This document shows positions 25,504 through 35,084 of a stretch of DNA of 64,000 nt, piece by piece. Location of the stretch: assembly GCA_002328415.1 (NCBI GenBank), contig DCXL01000004.1, positions 967,451 to 1,031,450 of the forward strand, given 5' to 3'. The translations under genes were made by a program, and so were the position numbers. The notes under the pieces were generated by a model. It had not been told where the DNA came from and did not search any database. It worked only from the letters and a program-made list of their open reading frames with translations. The DNA is from Micavibrio sp. UBA2137. GTDB taxonomy: Bacteria > Pseudomonadota > Alphaproteobacteria > Micavibrionales > Micavibrionaceae. The stretch's first letter is position 1. Each line of letters opens with the position of its first letter.

Positions 25504-27396
25504 ATGTCTAGCAACAAACCTGGCGAAATGCATCCCAGCGATATCAGAAACCTCATTATCTTCGTTGTGCTCTCAGTGGCGATTTGGGCAATTTTTGACA
25601 CCTTTATTCTCGATCCGCAAAAAGACGCTTTGCGTCAATCGCAGCAACAGACGCAAATGGCACAAATCGAGGCCGAAAGAACAGCTGACCCTGCCTTACA
25701 AAAAGATTTAAAGCTTGATCGTAGCCAAGTTCTTCAACAAGCGGGGGCGCGCCTGTCTTTCGATAATGGCGAGCTTAGCGGCTCTCTTTCGACAAAAGGG
25801 GCACGCTTGGATGATGTTACACTTGATAATTACTTCAAAACATTGGCCAAACAGGAAAAGGTTGAGATGTTTTCTCCTGCAGGGTCAAAGTTTCCTTATT
25901 ACGCAGAATCAGGTTGGATAAGAGGGGCTAATGCAACCTTCGCCGTTCCTGATAAAGATACACAATGGACAGTGGTTCAAAATGGCGATTTTTCTGAGGC
26001 AAATCCAGTTGTCCTTCAATGGAATAATGGTGCAGGCCTTACTTTTAAAAAGACAATCAATCTTGATGAACACGCGCTTTTCACAATTAAGGATGAAGTT
26101 GTAAACCAATCTGGGCAAGATGTTACACTTTTCCCTTACAGCGCGATTGCGCGACGTGGCACACCAGAGCGCTTTGATAATCGTGCGATTGCGCATGATG
26201 GTCTCGTTGGATACGTCAATGGTGACTTGAACGAGCTTGATTATGATGATCTGGAAGGTGCACCCGCCAAAAGCTTTACAAGTTCAAAAGGATGGGCCGG
26301 CTTTTCTCAAAAATACTGGTTATCTGCGATGTTGCCAGAACAGGCCAATGACAAAACATTCCGCTTTTTGGCAACGAATGAGCGCCTTAAAAATATTCGC
26401 CCACTTTATCAAAGCGATATCACAGGAACTGCTACAACCATTGCCAGTGGGCAAACCGCAACTGAAACAATGCATTTTTATGTCGGCGCAAAGAAGTTAG
26501 ACCTGCTTGATGCATATGAGAGCAAATATAATGTCGATCATTTTGACTTGGCGATTGATTTTGGAATTTTGTACTTTCTGACACGACCATTCCATTTCCT
26601 ATTAACGACATTCTATGATTTCACTGGCAATTTTGGAGTGGCGATTATTCTGCTGACTGTATTACTGAGACTTGCAGTTTTTCCATTGGCAAACACGTCT
26701 TACCGCTCCTTTGCCAAGCTGAAAAAGGTCGCGCCGGAAATGAAGGCTCTACGCGAAAAATATGGCGATGACAAAGGGCAGATGCAAAAGGAACTGGTCA
26801 AACTTTATCAGAAGGAAAATGTAAATCCAATGGCGGGATGTTTACCTATCTTGCTTCAGATTCCAATTTTCTTTGCCATGTATAAGGTGATTTACATCAC
26901 ACTTGAAATGCGTCATGCGCCTTTCTTTGGCTGGATTCAGGATTTGTCAGCCCCTGACCCAACATCTATCTTTAACCTGTTTGGTTTAATTCCAATAGAC
27001 TTGCCATCCTTCCTGACCATTGGTGCGTGGCCGATTATCATGATGGTGTTCATGATTATTCAGCAGAAACTAAATCCACCGCCACAAGACCCAATGCAAA
27101 AAACAATTATGAAATATTTCCCCTTTTTCATCACCTTTATCTTATCGGGATTTGCTGCTGGACTTGTTGTTTACTGGGCATTCTCTAATGCGCTGTCTGT
27201 CCTGCAACAGGCCTTCATCATGAAATCGATGGGCGTTCCTATTCATCTTTTCGACAAATCAAAGGACGAGGAAGAACTAGAAGAGGCCATTGAACATGGC
27301 CCAGCCGTTCACCCACGCGCCCAGATGATTAAGGAAGATGTGGAAGAGGCTCTCTTTGGCGATGACGATAATCTTCCGCCAAAAGACAAGAAATAG
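25504..27396 (+). CDS. yidC: membrane protein insertase YidC
   Basis: 630 residues, Gram-negative type. An N-terminal transmembrane anchor (about 14-32) precedes a large periplasmic P1 domain (about 60-350) and a conserved five-helix insertase core (about 365-590) with the CLPILLQIPIFFAMYKVI segment and the positively charged cytoplasmic loop before it. The C-terminal tail is acidic. It inserts and folds inner-membrane proteins with or without SecYEG. It lies between yidD and engB as in many alphaproteobacteria. Confidence 0.97.
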   Translation: MSSNKPGEMHPSDIRNLIIFVVLSVAIWAIFDTFILDPQKDALRQSQQQTQMAQIEAERTADPALQKDLKLDRSQVLQQAGARLSFDNGELSGSLSTKGARLDDVTLDNYFKTLAKQEKVEMFSPAGSKFPYYAESGWIRGANATFAVPDKDTQWTVVQNGDFSEANPVVLQWNNGAGLTFKKTINLDEHALFTIKDEVVNQSGQDVTLFPYSAIARRGTPERFDNRAIAHDGLVGYVNGDLNELDYDDLEGAPAKSFTSSKGWAGFSQKYWLSAMLPEQANDKTFRFLATNERLKNIRPLYQSDITGTATTIASGQTATETMHFYVGAKKLDLLDAYESKYNVDHFDLAIDFGILYFLTRPFHFLLTTFYDFTGNFGVAIILLTVLLRLAVFPLANTSYRSFAKLKKVAPEMKALREKYGDDKGQMQKELVKLYQKENVNPMAGCLPILLQIPIFFAMYKVIYITLEMRHAPFFGWIQDLSAPDPTSIFNLFGLIPIDLPSFLTIGAWPIIMMVFMIIQQKLNPPPQDPMQKTIMKYFPFFITFILSGFAAGLVVYWAFSNALSVLQQAFIMKSMGVPIHLFDKSKDEEELEEAIEHGPAVHPRAQMIKEDVEEALFGDDDNLPPKDKK

Positions 27397-27404
27397 AGGA
27401 TATT

Positions 27405-28031
27405 ATGGCAGAGGATAATGCAGAAGTACTTCATAAGTTTTTTGCACGCCCGTGCGACTTCGTTAAAGGTGTTGTCTCTCTTGACGCTCTACCCGAAGGA
27501 GACCGCCCAGAAATTGCCTTTATCGGACGTTCGAACGTCGGAAAATCCTCTCTTATCAATGCCTTCTTAGGACGCCGCGATCTTGCACGTACGTCCAATA
27601 CACCCGGGCGTACGCAAGAGCTGAACTTCTTTGATTTAAGCGGTGACCTTTATATTGTGGACTTGCCTGGCTACGGATATGCCAAAGTGTCTAAATCGCA
27701 AGTGGCTAACTGGACAAAATTAATGAAAGCGTATTTGCGTGGACGTCCCTCTTTGCGCCTTGTTCTTGTCCTTGTGGATGCGCGGCACGGACTGAAGCCT
27801 TCTGACATTGAGATGATGAAAATGCTGGATGAGGCCGCCGTTCCTTATCGGGTTACATTTACCAAGCGTGACAAAATTAAAAATGAGCATGCTGAAAAAT
27901 TAGAGGAAAAGACAAAAACTATTCTCAAAAATCATGCCGCAGCCTTTCCTGAAGTTCTTTTTACAAGTGCTGTTAAAAAAACAGGTCTTGATGACGTAAA
28001 AAGCGCAGTACATATAGTTTGCCAGTCCTAA
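27405..28031 (+). CDS. engB: ribosome biogenesis GTP-binding protein EngB (YihA/YsxC)
   Basis: 208 residues. GTPase required for late 50S assembly. G1 is GRSNVGKSSLIN, G2 the threonine in RTSNTPGRTQ, G3 VDLPGYGYAK and G4 FTKRDK. It starts 8 bases after yidC with a gaggatatt leader, so it is part of the same operon. Confidence 0.96.
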   Translation: MAEDNAEVLHKFFARPCDFVKGVVSLDALPEGDRPEIAFIGRSNVGKSSLINAFLGRRDLARTSNTPGRTQELNFFDLSGDLYIVDLPGYGYAKVSKSQVANWTKLMKAYLRGRPSLRLVLVLVDARHGLKPSDIEMMKMLDEAAVPYRVTFTKRDKIKNEHAEKLEEKTKTILKNHAAAFPEVLFTSAVKKTGLDDVKSAVHIVCQS

Positions 28032-28056
28032 AGAAACTTGTGCCCATACTGGCTTT

Positions 28057-29325
28057 ATGACACAGTGGGGCATGAGCTCTTTCTTGCAAAATTTAAATAT
28101 TGATGGCACTTCGCTTTTGATTGGCGTCTTTGCCGGTATCGTCATTGCAAGTCTGTTTTTCATCGGTCGTCTTATCCGTGCAGAACGTGAAAAGGCGCGC
28201 CTTGAAAATATGGCACAAACCTTTGATTCTCTTGCCCAAGAATCACTCAAGAAAAGTACAGAACAATTCATGCAGCTTGCAGAGTTGCGCCTTAAAAATG
28301 TGCATGATGAAGGCGCACATGAACTGGAAAAGCGGAAAGAAGCTATTTCCAAACTGATTGAGCCCGTGACACAAACGCTCACAAACATGGATGAAAAGCT
28401 CAAGGATCTGGAAAAGGTACGTCTTAATGCCTACGCGGAATTACGTACTCAGATGGAAGGCATGACCCGTGATCAGGCCACGTTGCGACAGGAAACATCC
28501 TCACTTGTCCAAGCCCTACGCTCCCCCTCTGCACGTGGACAATGGGGAGAAATGCAGCTGAAACGCTGTTTAGAAATGGCTGGCATGGTCGAGGGCGTTC
28601 ATTTTGAGACACAAGTCACAGGTGAAGGCATGCGTCCTGATGCAATTATTAATTTACCCGGCAACAAACAGGTTATCATTGATGCCAAGGCCCCCATTGA
28701 TGCTTACTTGAATGCTTTCAAGGAAGATATTAGCGAAGAGGCACGCATGTCTGCCCTTGATGCACATGCAAAGCATGTTAAAGCCCACATGAAAAGTCTG
28801 GGCCAAAAATCTTATTGGTCGCAATTTGAATCACCTGAATTCGTGATTATGTTTTTGCCAGGTGAAAGCTATTTCTCTGCTGCGCTTGAGCGCGACCCAG
28901 GCCTGATTGAAGCAGGTGTCAATGAGCGCGTCATCCCTGCCTCGCCCACAACGCTCATCTCGCTTTGTAAGGCCGTTATGTATGGATGGTCACAGGAAAA
29001 ATTGGCAGAAAGTGCACGAGAAGTATCCGAGCTTGGTTCAGAACTGTACAAACGCGTGAGTGTTTTTGGACGCCATATGCAGGATATGGGTAAAGGGCTA
29101 GAGCGTGCCTTGTCTAGTTATAATAAGGCCGTTGGATCATTAGAAAGTAACGTCTTACCTCAGGCGCGGCGTTTTAATGATTTTCACATTGGCCAATCAC
29201 AAGACTTGCCTGATCTAACTGCGGTTGAGAGTGCCACACGCTCTCTTTCTGCGCCCGAGCTAACAGAGCACGGGGATGATAAGGAAGCCACTGAAAACTT
29301 TGACAAAAAGAAGGCTTCGGGATAA
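28057..29325 (+). CDS. rmuC: DNA recombination protein RmuC
   Basis: 422 residues. Limits inversion at short inverted repeats; nuclease-like fold. An N-terminal transmembrane helix (about 20-42) is followed by coiled coil (about 45-165) and the RmuC core with RGQWGEMQLKRCLEMAGM and VIIDAKAPIDAYLNA, then FMPGE-like FLPGESYFSAAL. The C-terminal tail is variable. ATG 28057 lacks a clear ribosome-binding site; ATG 28072 just downstream is also possible. Confidence 0.92.
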   Translation: MTQWGMSSFLQNLNIDGTSLLIGVFAGIVIASLFFIGRLIRAEREKARLENMAQTFDSLAQESLKKSTEQFMQLAELRLKNVHDEGAHELEKRKEAISKLIEPVTQTLTNMDEKLKDLEKVRLNAYAELRTQMEGMTRDQATLRQETSSLVQALRSPSARGQWGEMQLKRCLEMAGMVEGVHFETQVTGEGMRPDAIINLPGNKQVIIDAKAPIDAYLNAFKEDISEEARMSALDAHAKHVKAHMKSLGQKSYWSQFESPEFVIMFLPGESYFSAALERDPGLIEAGVNERVIPASPTTLISLCKAVMYGWSQEKLAESAREVSELGSELYKRVSVFGRHMQDMGKGLERALSSYNKAVGSLESNVLPQARRFNDFHIGQSQDLPDLTAVESATRSLSAPELTEHGDDKEATENFDKKKASG

Positions 29326-29363
29326 AGTCGGCACCAAATATTAACCATGAGAAGGAAAGCCTC

Positions 29364-29891
29364 ATGAGCGAACCATACAAAATTATTACTGTGCCTGCGG
29401 GTGTTTTGAAAGAAACCGCCTCACCAGTTTCGCGCGTTGATGACACGCTGCGCACCCAAATGGACCGCATGGTTGAAACCATGTATCAAGCCAATGGGAT
29501 TGGATTGGCTGCTAATCAGGTCAATATCTTGAACCGAGTCTTTGTGATGGATCTCAGTGCACGCATGAATAGGGAAGAAGGAGAACCTGTCTTCATGGTC
29601 AATCCAGAGATCATCTGGCGTAGCGAAGAGCCTTCTGTTATGGACGAAGGTTGTCTGTCTATACCAGAACAATTTGCAGAAGTTGAGCGTCCCAAAGAAG
29701 TCCGTGTGAAGTATCTTGATTATGATGGCAATGAACAGGAAGAGCAGTTCTCTGATCTGGCATCGCATTGCGTACAGCACGAAATTGATCATTTGAACGG
29801 TGTCTTGTTTATTGATTATCTATCGCGTCTAAAACGCAATATGATGATTAGAAAAGTTCAAAAAATCACAAAAAATCAGCCCCTTCTCTAG
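29364..29891 (+). CDS. def: peptide deformylase
   Basis: 175 residues. Removes the formyl group from nascent N-terminal methionine. All three motifs are present: GIGLAANQV, EGCLSIPE (metal Cys) and QHEIDHLNG (HEXXH). The start follows GAAGGAAAG. It is paired with fmt 9 bases downstream, so the addition and removal of formyl groups are encoded together. The C-terminal end is basic (KRNMMIRKVQK). Confidence 0.97.
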   Translation: MSEPYKIITVPAGVLKETASPVSRVDDTLRTQMDRMVETMYQANGIGLAANQVNILNRVFVMDLSARMNREEGEPVFMVNPEIIWRSEEPSVMDEGCLSIPEQFAEVERPKEVRVKYLDYDGNEQEEQFSDLASHCVQHEIDHLNGVLFIDYLSRLKRNMMIRKVQKITKNQPLL

Positions 29892-29900
29892 TTTATCCTT

Positions 29901-30845
29901 ATGAGCACGGCTCCCTTAAACATTATCTTTATGGGTACGCCCGATTTTGCAGTGCCTGCACTCCAGTCTTTAATCGATTCACATCACAATGTGATTGCCG
30001 TTTATTCGCAGCCGCCACGTCCCAAGGGGCGAGGTCATAATCTACAAATGTCACCTATCCATATACTGGCCGAGAAGAGCGATATCCCTGTTATAACACC
30101 TAAAAAATTAAAGAAAAATAATGTCGCTATAAACGACTTTATTGGCTTAAACGCAGATATAGCAGTCGTTGCGGCTTACGGGCTAATCTTACCAAAAGAT
30201 GTTTTAGAGGCACCAAAATATGGCTGTCTGAATATCCACGCCTCTCTTTTACCGCGCTGGCGCGGTGCGGCGCCTATACAATATGCCATCTGGAAAGGTG
30301 ATAGTGAGACAGGCGTTACAATCATGCAAATGGAACAAGGTCTTGATACAGGGCCAATGATATCCAAAATAAAAACAGATATTACAGACACAACAACTGC
30401 GCAGGAGTTGCACGACAGGCTCTCAATGATTGGGGCTGACGAAATCGTTACAGTCCTTGATGACATTCAGAAAAAAGGAGCGCCTGAGGCGCAAGCCCAA
30501 GATGACACCCTTTCAACCTATGCCTCCATGCTATCCAAAGAAGATGGTATTATTAATTGGACGCAAGATGCACACGAGATTGATTGTCAGATACGCGCGC
30601 TTAATCCTTGGCCAGGCACACATACGCGCCTTAATGGTAAAATCTTTAAAATAAAGGCTGCGACTTTAGAAAGTGAGAGACATGAGAGCCAAAATGGCAC
30701 AGTTTTAAACCGCGATGGTGATGTTGCCTGCGAAAGTGGAAGCGTGTTGCGTATTACCTCTCTCCAACCAGAAGGCAAAGCGCCCATGGATGTCAGCTCT
30801 GCTATCAATGGCAGCTATTTGAAAGTTGGGGATGTATTCACATGA
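29901..30845 (+). CDS. fmt: methionyl-tRNA formyltransferase
   Basis: 314 residues. Formylates initiator Met-tRNA using 10-formyl-tetrahydrofolate. The N-terminal IIFMGTPDFAVPALQSL is typical, and the catalytic loop is NIHASLLPRWRGAAPIQYAI, with the partner Asp in GLDTGPM. The C-terminal OB-fold tRNA-binding domain follows (about 205-314). It lies after def, and truA starts inside its stop (four-base overlap). Confidence 0.97.
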   Translation: MSTAPLNIIFMGTPDFAVPALQSLIDSHHNVIAVYSQPPRPKGRGHNLQMSPIHILAEKSDIPVITPKKLKKNNVAINDFIGLNADIAVVAAYGLILPKDVLEAPKYGCLNIHASLLPRWRGAAPIQYAIWKGDSETGVTIMQMEQGLDTGPMISKIKTDITDTTTAQELHDRLSMIGADEIVTVLDDIQKKGAPEAQAQDDTLSTYASMLSKEDGIINWTQDAHEIDCQIRALNPWPGTHTRLNGKIFKIKAATLESERHESQNGTVLNRDGDVACESGSVLRITSLQPEGKAPMDVSSAINGSYLKVGDVFT

Positions 30846-31627
30846 GCGAAACAGATTTGCCAACGCAAAGATGGAAATCCATTATCGAATATGATGGTTC
30901 GGCTTACCATGGCTGGCAAATACAAGATAACGTGATTACCGTTCAAGGTCAGGTAGAAAAGGCTATTGCTAGCTTCTCCCAAGAGCAAATTCGAATTCAC
31001 GCCGCAGGACGTACTGATACAGGCGTACATGCGCATGGACAGACAATTCACTTTGATTTGCCTGCTCGTTTACAAAAAATGTCAGGCTCGGAAATTAGCA
31101 AAGCCATTAATGCCTATTTGCTTGAGGACACCATTTCTGTTGTCCATACAGAAGCCGTCACTGAGGACTTTCACGCCCGCTTTTCAGCCCAAAATAAACT
31201 TTACATTTATCGTATACTAAATCGCCGTTCGCCAAGTGCGCTTGACGCACAACGCATGTGGCATGTTAAGCGCTCCCTTGATGTAGAAAATATGCGCGAA
31301 GGGGCGCAGCATTTAATAGGACAACACGATTTCACAACATTCCGTGCAACGACCTGTCAGGCTAATAGCCCGATACGGACTATCAACTCTCTCAAAATTA
31401 CAGAGCAAAACTATGACACCTTTGGTGGCAAAGAAATTCAAATTCATGTCGAAGCACAATCCTTCCTGCATCATCAAATCAGAAATTTTGCGGGAACACT
31501 TGCATATGTTGGGCTTGGGAAATGGACCCCCGCAAATGTGAAGCGTGCACTTGAAAGCAAAGATCGAGCACAAGGTGGGCCAACAGCGCCGTCTTGTGGT
31601 CTTTCTCTGGCGCGTATCGATTACTGA
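30842..31627 (+). CDS. truA: tRNA pseudouridine synthase A
   Basis: 261 residues. Makes pseudouridine at tRNA positions 38-40. The catalytic Asp is in AGRTDTGVHAHGQ. Further family segments are YDGSAYHGWQ, FHARFSAQNKLYIYRI and SFLHHQIRNFAGTL. ATG overlaps the fmt stop (ATGA). It closes the def-fmt-truA unit common in alphaproteobacteria. Confidence 0.97.
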   Translation: MSETDLPTQRWKSIIEYDGSAYHGWQIQDNVITVQGQVEKAIASFSQEQIRIHAAGRTDTGVHAHGQTIHFDLPARLQKMSGSEISKAINAYLLEDTISVVHTEAVTEDFHARFSAQNKLYIYRILNRRSPSALDAQRMWHVKRSLDVENMREGAQHLIGQHDFTTFRATTCQANSPIRTINSLKITEQNYDTFGGKEIQIHVEAQSFLHHQIRNFAGTLAYVGLGKWTPANVKRALESKDRAQGGPTAPSCGLSLARIDY

Positions 31628-31699
31628 ATTAGTGCTTCTTTTTCTAGACCTCTCATGGAATACTGTTGCGACATCAACAGACGCGCAAAGGAGTGCTCC

Positions 31700-32080
31700 A
31701 TGATTACTGCCCTGTATGCCGGACTTGCGGCTTTATTTATCATTATTCTTATTTTTCGCATTGCCAGAATGCGCATGAAACATGGTGTGGGTCTTGGCAC
31801 AGGTAACGTACGCGAGCTAGAGCAAGCTGTGCGTGTCCATGGCAATTTCATGGAAATGGTTCCGATGTTGCTCATTCTTATGTTCATAATGGAAAGCGCA
31901 AATATTTCTCCGTTATATCTGCATATTTTTGGATGCCTAATAATTCTATCTCGTATTTTACACTTTTGGGGATTAACAAAAAGCCATGAAACATCAGCAG
32001 GACGTTTTCTAGGTACAATTCTTGCCCTTGGTCTTCTTTTTGTTGGCGGTTTAGCCTGTATTTACATTTATCTGACTTAG
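31700..32080 (+). CDS. MAPEG family membrane protein
   Basis: 126 residues from ATG 31700, which follows AAAGGAG; a 15-codon longer reading frame was rejected. It has about four hydrophobic segments. The MAPEG pattern is visible in GTGNVRELEQAVRVHGNFMEMVPMLLIL followed by FGCLIILSRILHFWGL. Bacterial members are glutathione-transferase-like membrane proteins of unclear substrate. It overlaps the convergent rsmE gene by four bases. Confidence 0.87.
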   Translation: MITALYAGLAALFIIILIFRIARMRMKHGVGLGTGNVRELEQAVRVHGNFMEMVPMLLILMFIMESANISPLYLHIFGCLIILSRILHFWGLTKSHETSAGRFLGTILALGLLFVGGLACIYIYLT

Positions 32081-32778
32081 CTATCCATTTGAATAAGGGC
32101 AGAAAGTGCGGCTGTTTCTGCTCTAAAAATGCGTGTGCCCAGACTGACAGGTGTGAAATGCTCCTCTTTTAAAATGAGGACGCGCTCTTCCTCGGAAAAA
32201 CCACCCTCCGGTCCTATCAGGATAGAACCAAATTCTGTTCCTGGTATTTCTTTTGCCTCTTCACAGCGCTCTAGCGCCACCGCAAGCGGGTTTTTAAGTA
32301 CTAGCAAATCGCTAAAACTAACCATCTTATTCAATAGCGGGATGGTCAATCTTTCGCATTGCTCACACGCCTCAATAATTTGCGCCCTTATACGTTCCGC
32401 ATTTATTTTTCTGATATCCGTATTTTGTGTCAGAACAGGGGTGAGCGCGGTTACACCCAATTCCACAGATTTTTCAATAAGAAAATCCAGTCTGTTTTTC
32501 TTTAAGGGTGTGAAATAAAGATGTTTCGTTGGCTCTTGCTCAGGCTGCGCTCTGAGACAGTCTTGTAGCGCAACATATCCTTCTTTCTTACTTGTTTTAT
32601 TGAAAACCCCAGACCATTCACCATCCTTGCCATTAAAAACACGGATAAATGCGCCCTCTTCCAACCGCATTACGTTTGAAAGATAATGGACTTGATCGCG
32701 CGCCAATGTTACATCATGTTCAGAGTGCAATGAGCCTGAAACATAAAGACGCGGTGATTTAGCTAGTTGAGAATTCAT
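32077..32778 (-). CDS. rsmE: 16S rRNA m3U1498 methyltransferase
   Basis: 233 residues. SPOUT-class methyltransferase acting on U1498 in the 30S decoding region. The knot motif is ILIGPEGGFSEEE with SLGTRIFRAETAALSAL at the C terminus; HYLSNVMRLEEGAFIRVFNGKDGEW marks the N-terminal PUA-like domain. Its ATG is only two bases away from the divergent ubiA ATG, leaving no intergenic promoter. The promoter must lie inside ubiA, or the mRNA may be leaderless. Confidence 0.94.
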   Translation of the reverse strand: MNSQLAKSPRLYVSGSLHSEHDVTLARDQVHYLSNVMRLEEGAFIRVFNGKDGEWSGVFNKTSKKEGYVALQDCLRAQPEQEPTKHLYFTPLKKNRLDFLIEKSVELGVTALTPVLTQNTDIRKINAERIRAQIIEACEQCERLTIPLLNKMVSFSDLLVLKNPLAVALERCEEAKEIPGTEFGSILIGPEGGFSEEERVLILKEEHFTPVSLGTRIFRAETAALSALIQMDS

Positions 32779-32780
32779 AT

Positions 32781-33686
32781 ATGTTTACAGATATCAGAAA
32801 ATGGAAGGTAATTGAATCCCTGCCTTCAAAAATAAGACCCTATGCTTATCTCATGCGTTTGGACCGGCCCATCGGCACCTATTTGCTTCTTTTTCCCGCG
32901 CTTTGGTCGATCTCACTTTCCTACTTAACAACAGAAAGTAGCCTTTCTGGTTTAGGCTTCATCGCACTCATTATTCTTTTTTCAGTAGGCGCGCTCATCA
33001 TGCGCAGCGCAGGATGTATCATCAATGATATATGGGATAGAAATCTTGACCAAAAAGTGGAGCGTACACGTGAACGTCCTCTGGCCTCAGGTGTGATTTC
33101 ACTTAAACAGGCCGTTGGATTTCTGACCATACTTTTGTGCCTTGGCGCTCTTATTTTGTTCCAATTAAATGCCCTAACGATTGTACTTGGGTTCTTATCA
33201 CTTGTCTTTGTCATTGCCTACCCTGCCATGAAGCGCATTACATGGTGGCCACAGGCCTTTTTAGGTCTCACCTTTAATTTTGGGGCACTTATGGGATGGA
33301 CAGCCGTTACTGGAGAACTTTCTATTATCCCGGTTTTACTTTATAGCGGTGGCTTCTTCTGGACGCTTGGGTACGACACGATTTACGCTCATCAGGATGT
33401 TGAAGATGATGTCATGGCTGGCGTTAAATCAACGGCGCGTATCTTTCAAGAAAAAAGTAAAATATGGGTGGCAGGCTTTTACGCACTTTGCACGCTATTA
33501 CTTCTAAGTGCCGTTATACTTGCAACAGGGCAAATCTATTCTGGGCTCATTGCAATGCCCGCCTTTTCAATTCTTCTTTATCAGCTTTTCTCATGGAATT
33601 TGGATAGCAAGCCTTCATCACTTGCCATGTTTAAGGCAAATGCGCTTTTCGGCGGACTTTTCTTCTTAAGCTGCTTATGCCTTTAA
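32781..33686 (+). CDS. ubiA: 4-hydroxybenzoate polyprenyltransferase
   Basis: 301 residues, polytopic. Prenylates 4-hydroxybenzoate in ubiquinone synthesis. The first aspartate-rich motif is NDIWDRNLDQKVERTRERPLASG and the second is DTIYAHQDVEDD; YLMRLDRPIGTYLLLFPALW opens the first membrane helix. Eight to nine hydrophobic segments fit the fold. The start is two bases from the divergent rsmE start. The end overlaps the convergent hemY-like gene by four bases. Confidence 0.95.
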   Translation: MFTDIRKWKVIESLPSKIRPYAYLMRLDRPIGTYLLLFPALWSISLSYLTTESSLSGLGFIALIILFSVGALIMRSAGCIINDIWDRNLDQKVERTRERPLASGVISLKQAVGFLTILLCLGALILFQLNALTIVLGFLSLVFVIAYPAMKRITWWPQAFLGLTFNFGALMGWTAVTGELSIIPVLLYSGGFFWTLGYDTIYAHQDVEDDVMAGVKSTARIFQEKSKIWVAGFYALCTLLLLSAVILATGQIYSGLIAMPAFSILLYQLFSWNLDSKPSSLAMFKANALFGGLFFLSCLCL

Positions 33687-35050
33687 TTGGAGGCAATTAG
33701 ACCATGCTGAAAGGCACTGATTGTCTCTGTACGCCCAGAGGATGTTTCGGCAAAAGGACGCTGCCAGACAATCTTGTTAAATGCACCATGCGGCTGTGCA
33801 ATGGCGTACCATTGATTATATCGCTTATGCGTTAAGCGGCATATCCATTCTGGTTTTGGTAAAGCTGTGTGCGCCTTACGCAACCAAGCGGCCTCGGCCT
33901 CCTCATTGCGTGTTGAAAGACGCTCAAGCTCCGCCCATAGCTGATAGACATCTTCGCGTTCCTCAATCTTTTCCGCAGCCATCAAATATGTACGTGCCTC
34001 GCCCCAGAGACCATCATCAATGGCCGCACGTGCTGCAGCAATTTGACTTTCGATATTTTGAGGGTTGAGGGCCACAAGCTTTTCAAACCAGCGCAGCCTT
34101 TGTTGGGGCTTACGCGCAGTATTTTCGGGCGCAAGGCTTGCCCAAATATCAGCAAGCTCTGGATGTGGGTTTGACTTCCAGCATGCTGAGATGACTTTCT
34201 GGGCCGCGCGGGATTTACCCATATCAATATAAAGTAGTGCAAGGCGCTTAACAGCTGGCACAAAATCCTGCTCAAGGCGTACAGCGCGTTTAAGCAAAGC
34301 AATACCTTGTTTGGGATCATCGCTACTGACCTTATCAGACAAGGCTACAAGTAAGGCGACTTCATCTTTTGCAAGTGTGGCTGCATTCTTCTTATCCGCT
34401 TTCAGAAGCGTCTTAAGCGTGCTCAAGGCCTCCTCAAACTGTCCCGTTCTGATTTGCAGATCATAAACTGTTTTCAATATCCACGGTTGCTTCGGATAAA
34501 GCGTACGCGCTCTATTGGCTTTAAGTAGGGCATGGTCAAATTTTTGGGACTGAATGTCATCCTGCATTAACCCCTGTATACCTAAGAACGCGCCCTCTTT
34601 ATTATCAAGGAGCTTTTTATAAAGATCACGTGCACGAGAATCTTGCCCCATCTTTTGAGCTGATATGGCCTCAATAAAAGTACCGGCCCCTTTTTCATAG
34701 CGTTCTGGTAAAAGTTTTTGAGCGCGGTAAGCATGATAGGCTGCATGCTTATAATCACCAGCTGACATCAACGTTAAGGCACGTGTCAAAGAGAGATGGC
34801 TTTTTTTCATTGAACGATCTTCCCATTTGCGCGCAACAACTTTAGGAATATCAAAAAAATGAATAAGCAATTTATGAACAAGTAAAATGACAAACAAAAA
34901 GCCAAAAAAAGCTGCAAGAGCTGCACCTAAATGCACCTCCATCACATAGTTCTTCCAGCTTAAATCAACCTGACCATCAATTTGCGTTAGCGATAAAAAG
35001 GTAAAACAGACAAAAAGAACCTGTATGAGTATCCAAAGTGCTTTGAGCAT
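33683..35050 (-). CDS. hemY: HemY-like inner-membrane TPR protein
   Basis: 455 residues. Two N-terminal transmembrane helices (about 4-22 and 42-62) precede a HemY_N-type segment (LSLTRALTLMSAGDYKHAAYHAYRA) and TPR-like repeats to the end. HemY of proteobacteria is encoded with hemC and hemD, and its role in haem synthesis or regulation is not settled. It is distinct from the Gram-positive oxidase of the same name. It is last in the hemC-hemD-mitofilin-like-hemY run, with 34 bases between genes. Confidence 0.88.
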   Translation of the reverse strand: MLKALWILIQVLFVCFTFLSLTQIDGQVDLSWKNYVMEVHLGAALAAFFGFLFVILLVHKLLIHFFDIPKVVARKWEDRSMKKSHLSLTRALTLMSAGDYKHAAYHAYRAQKLLPERYEKGAGTFIEAISAQKMGQDSRARDLYKKLLDNKEGAFLGIQGLMQDDIQSQKFDHALLKANRARTLYPKQPWILKTVYDLQIRTGQFEEALSTLKTLLKADKKNAATLAKDEVALLVALSDKVSSDDPKQGIALLKRAVRLEQDFVPAVKRLALLYIDMGKSRAAQKVISACWKSNPHPELADIWASLAPENTARKPQQRLRWFEKLVALNPQNIESQIAAARAAIDDGLWGEARTYLMAAEKIEEREDVYQLWAELERLSTRNEEAEAAWLRKAHTALPKPEWICRLTHKRYNQWYAIAQPHGAFNKIVWQRPFAETSSGRTETISAFQHGLIASN

Positions 35051-35084
35051 AATATATCTGTCTTTTCAGTTCCGTCTTCGTCGC

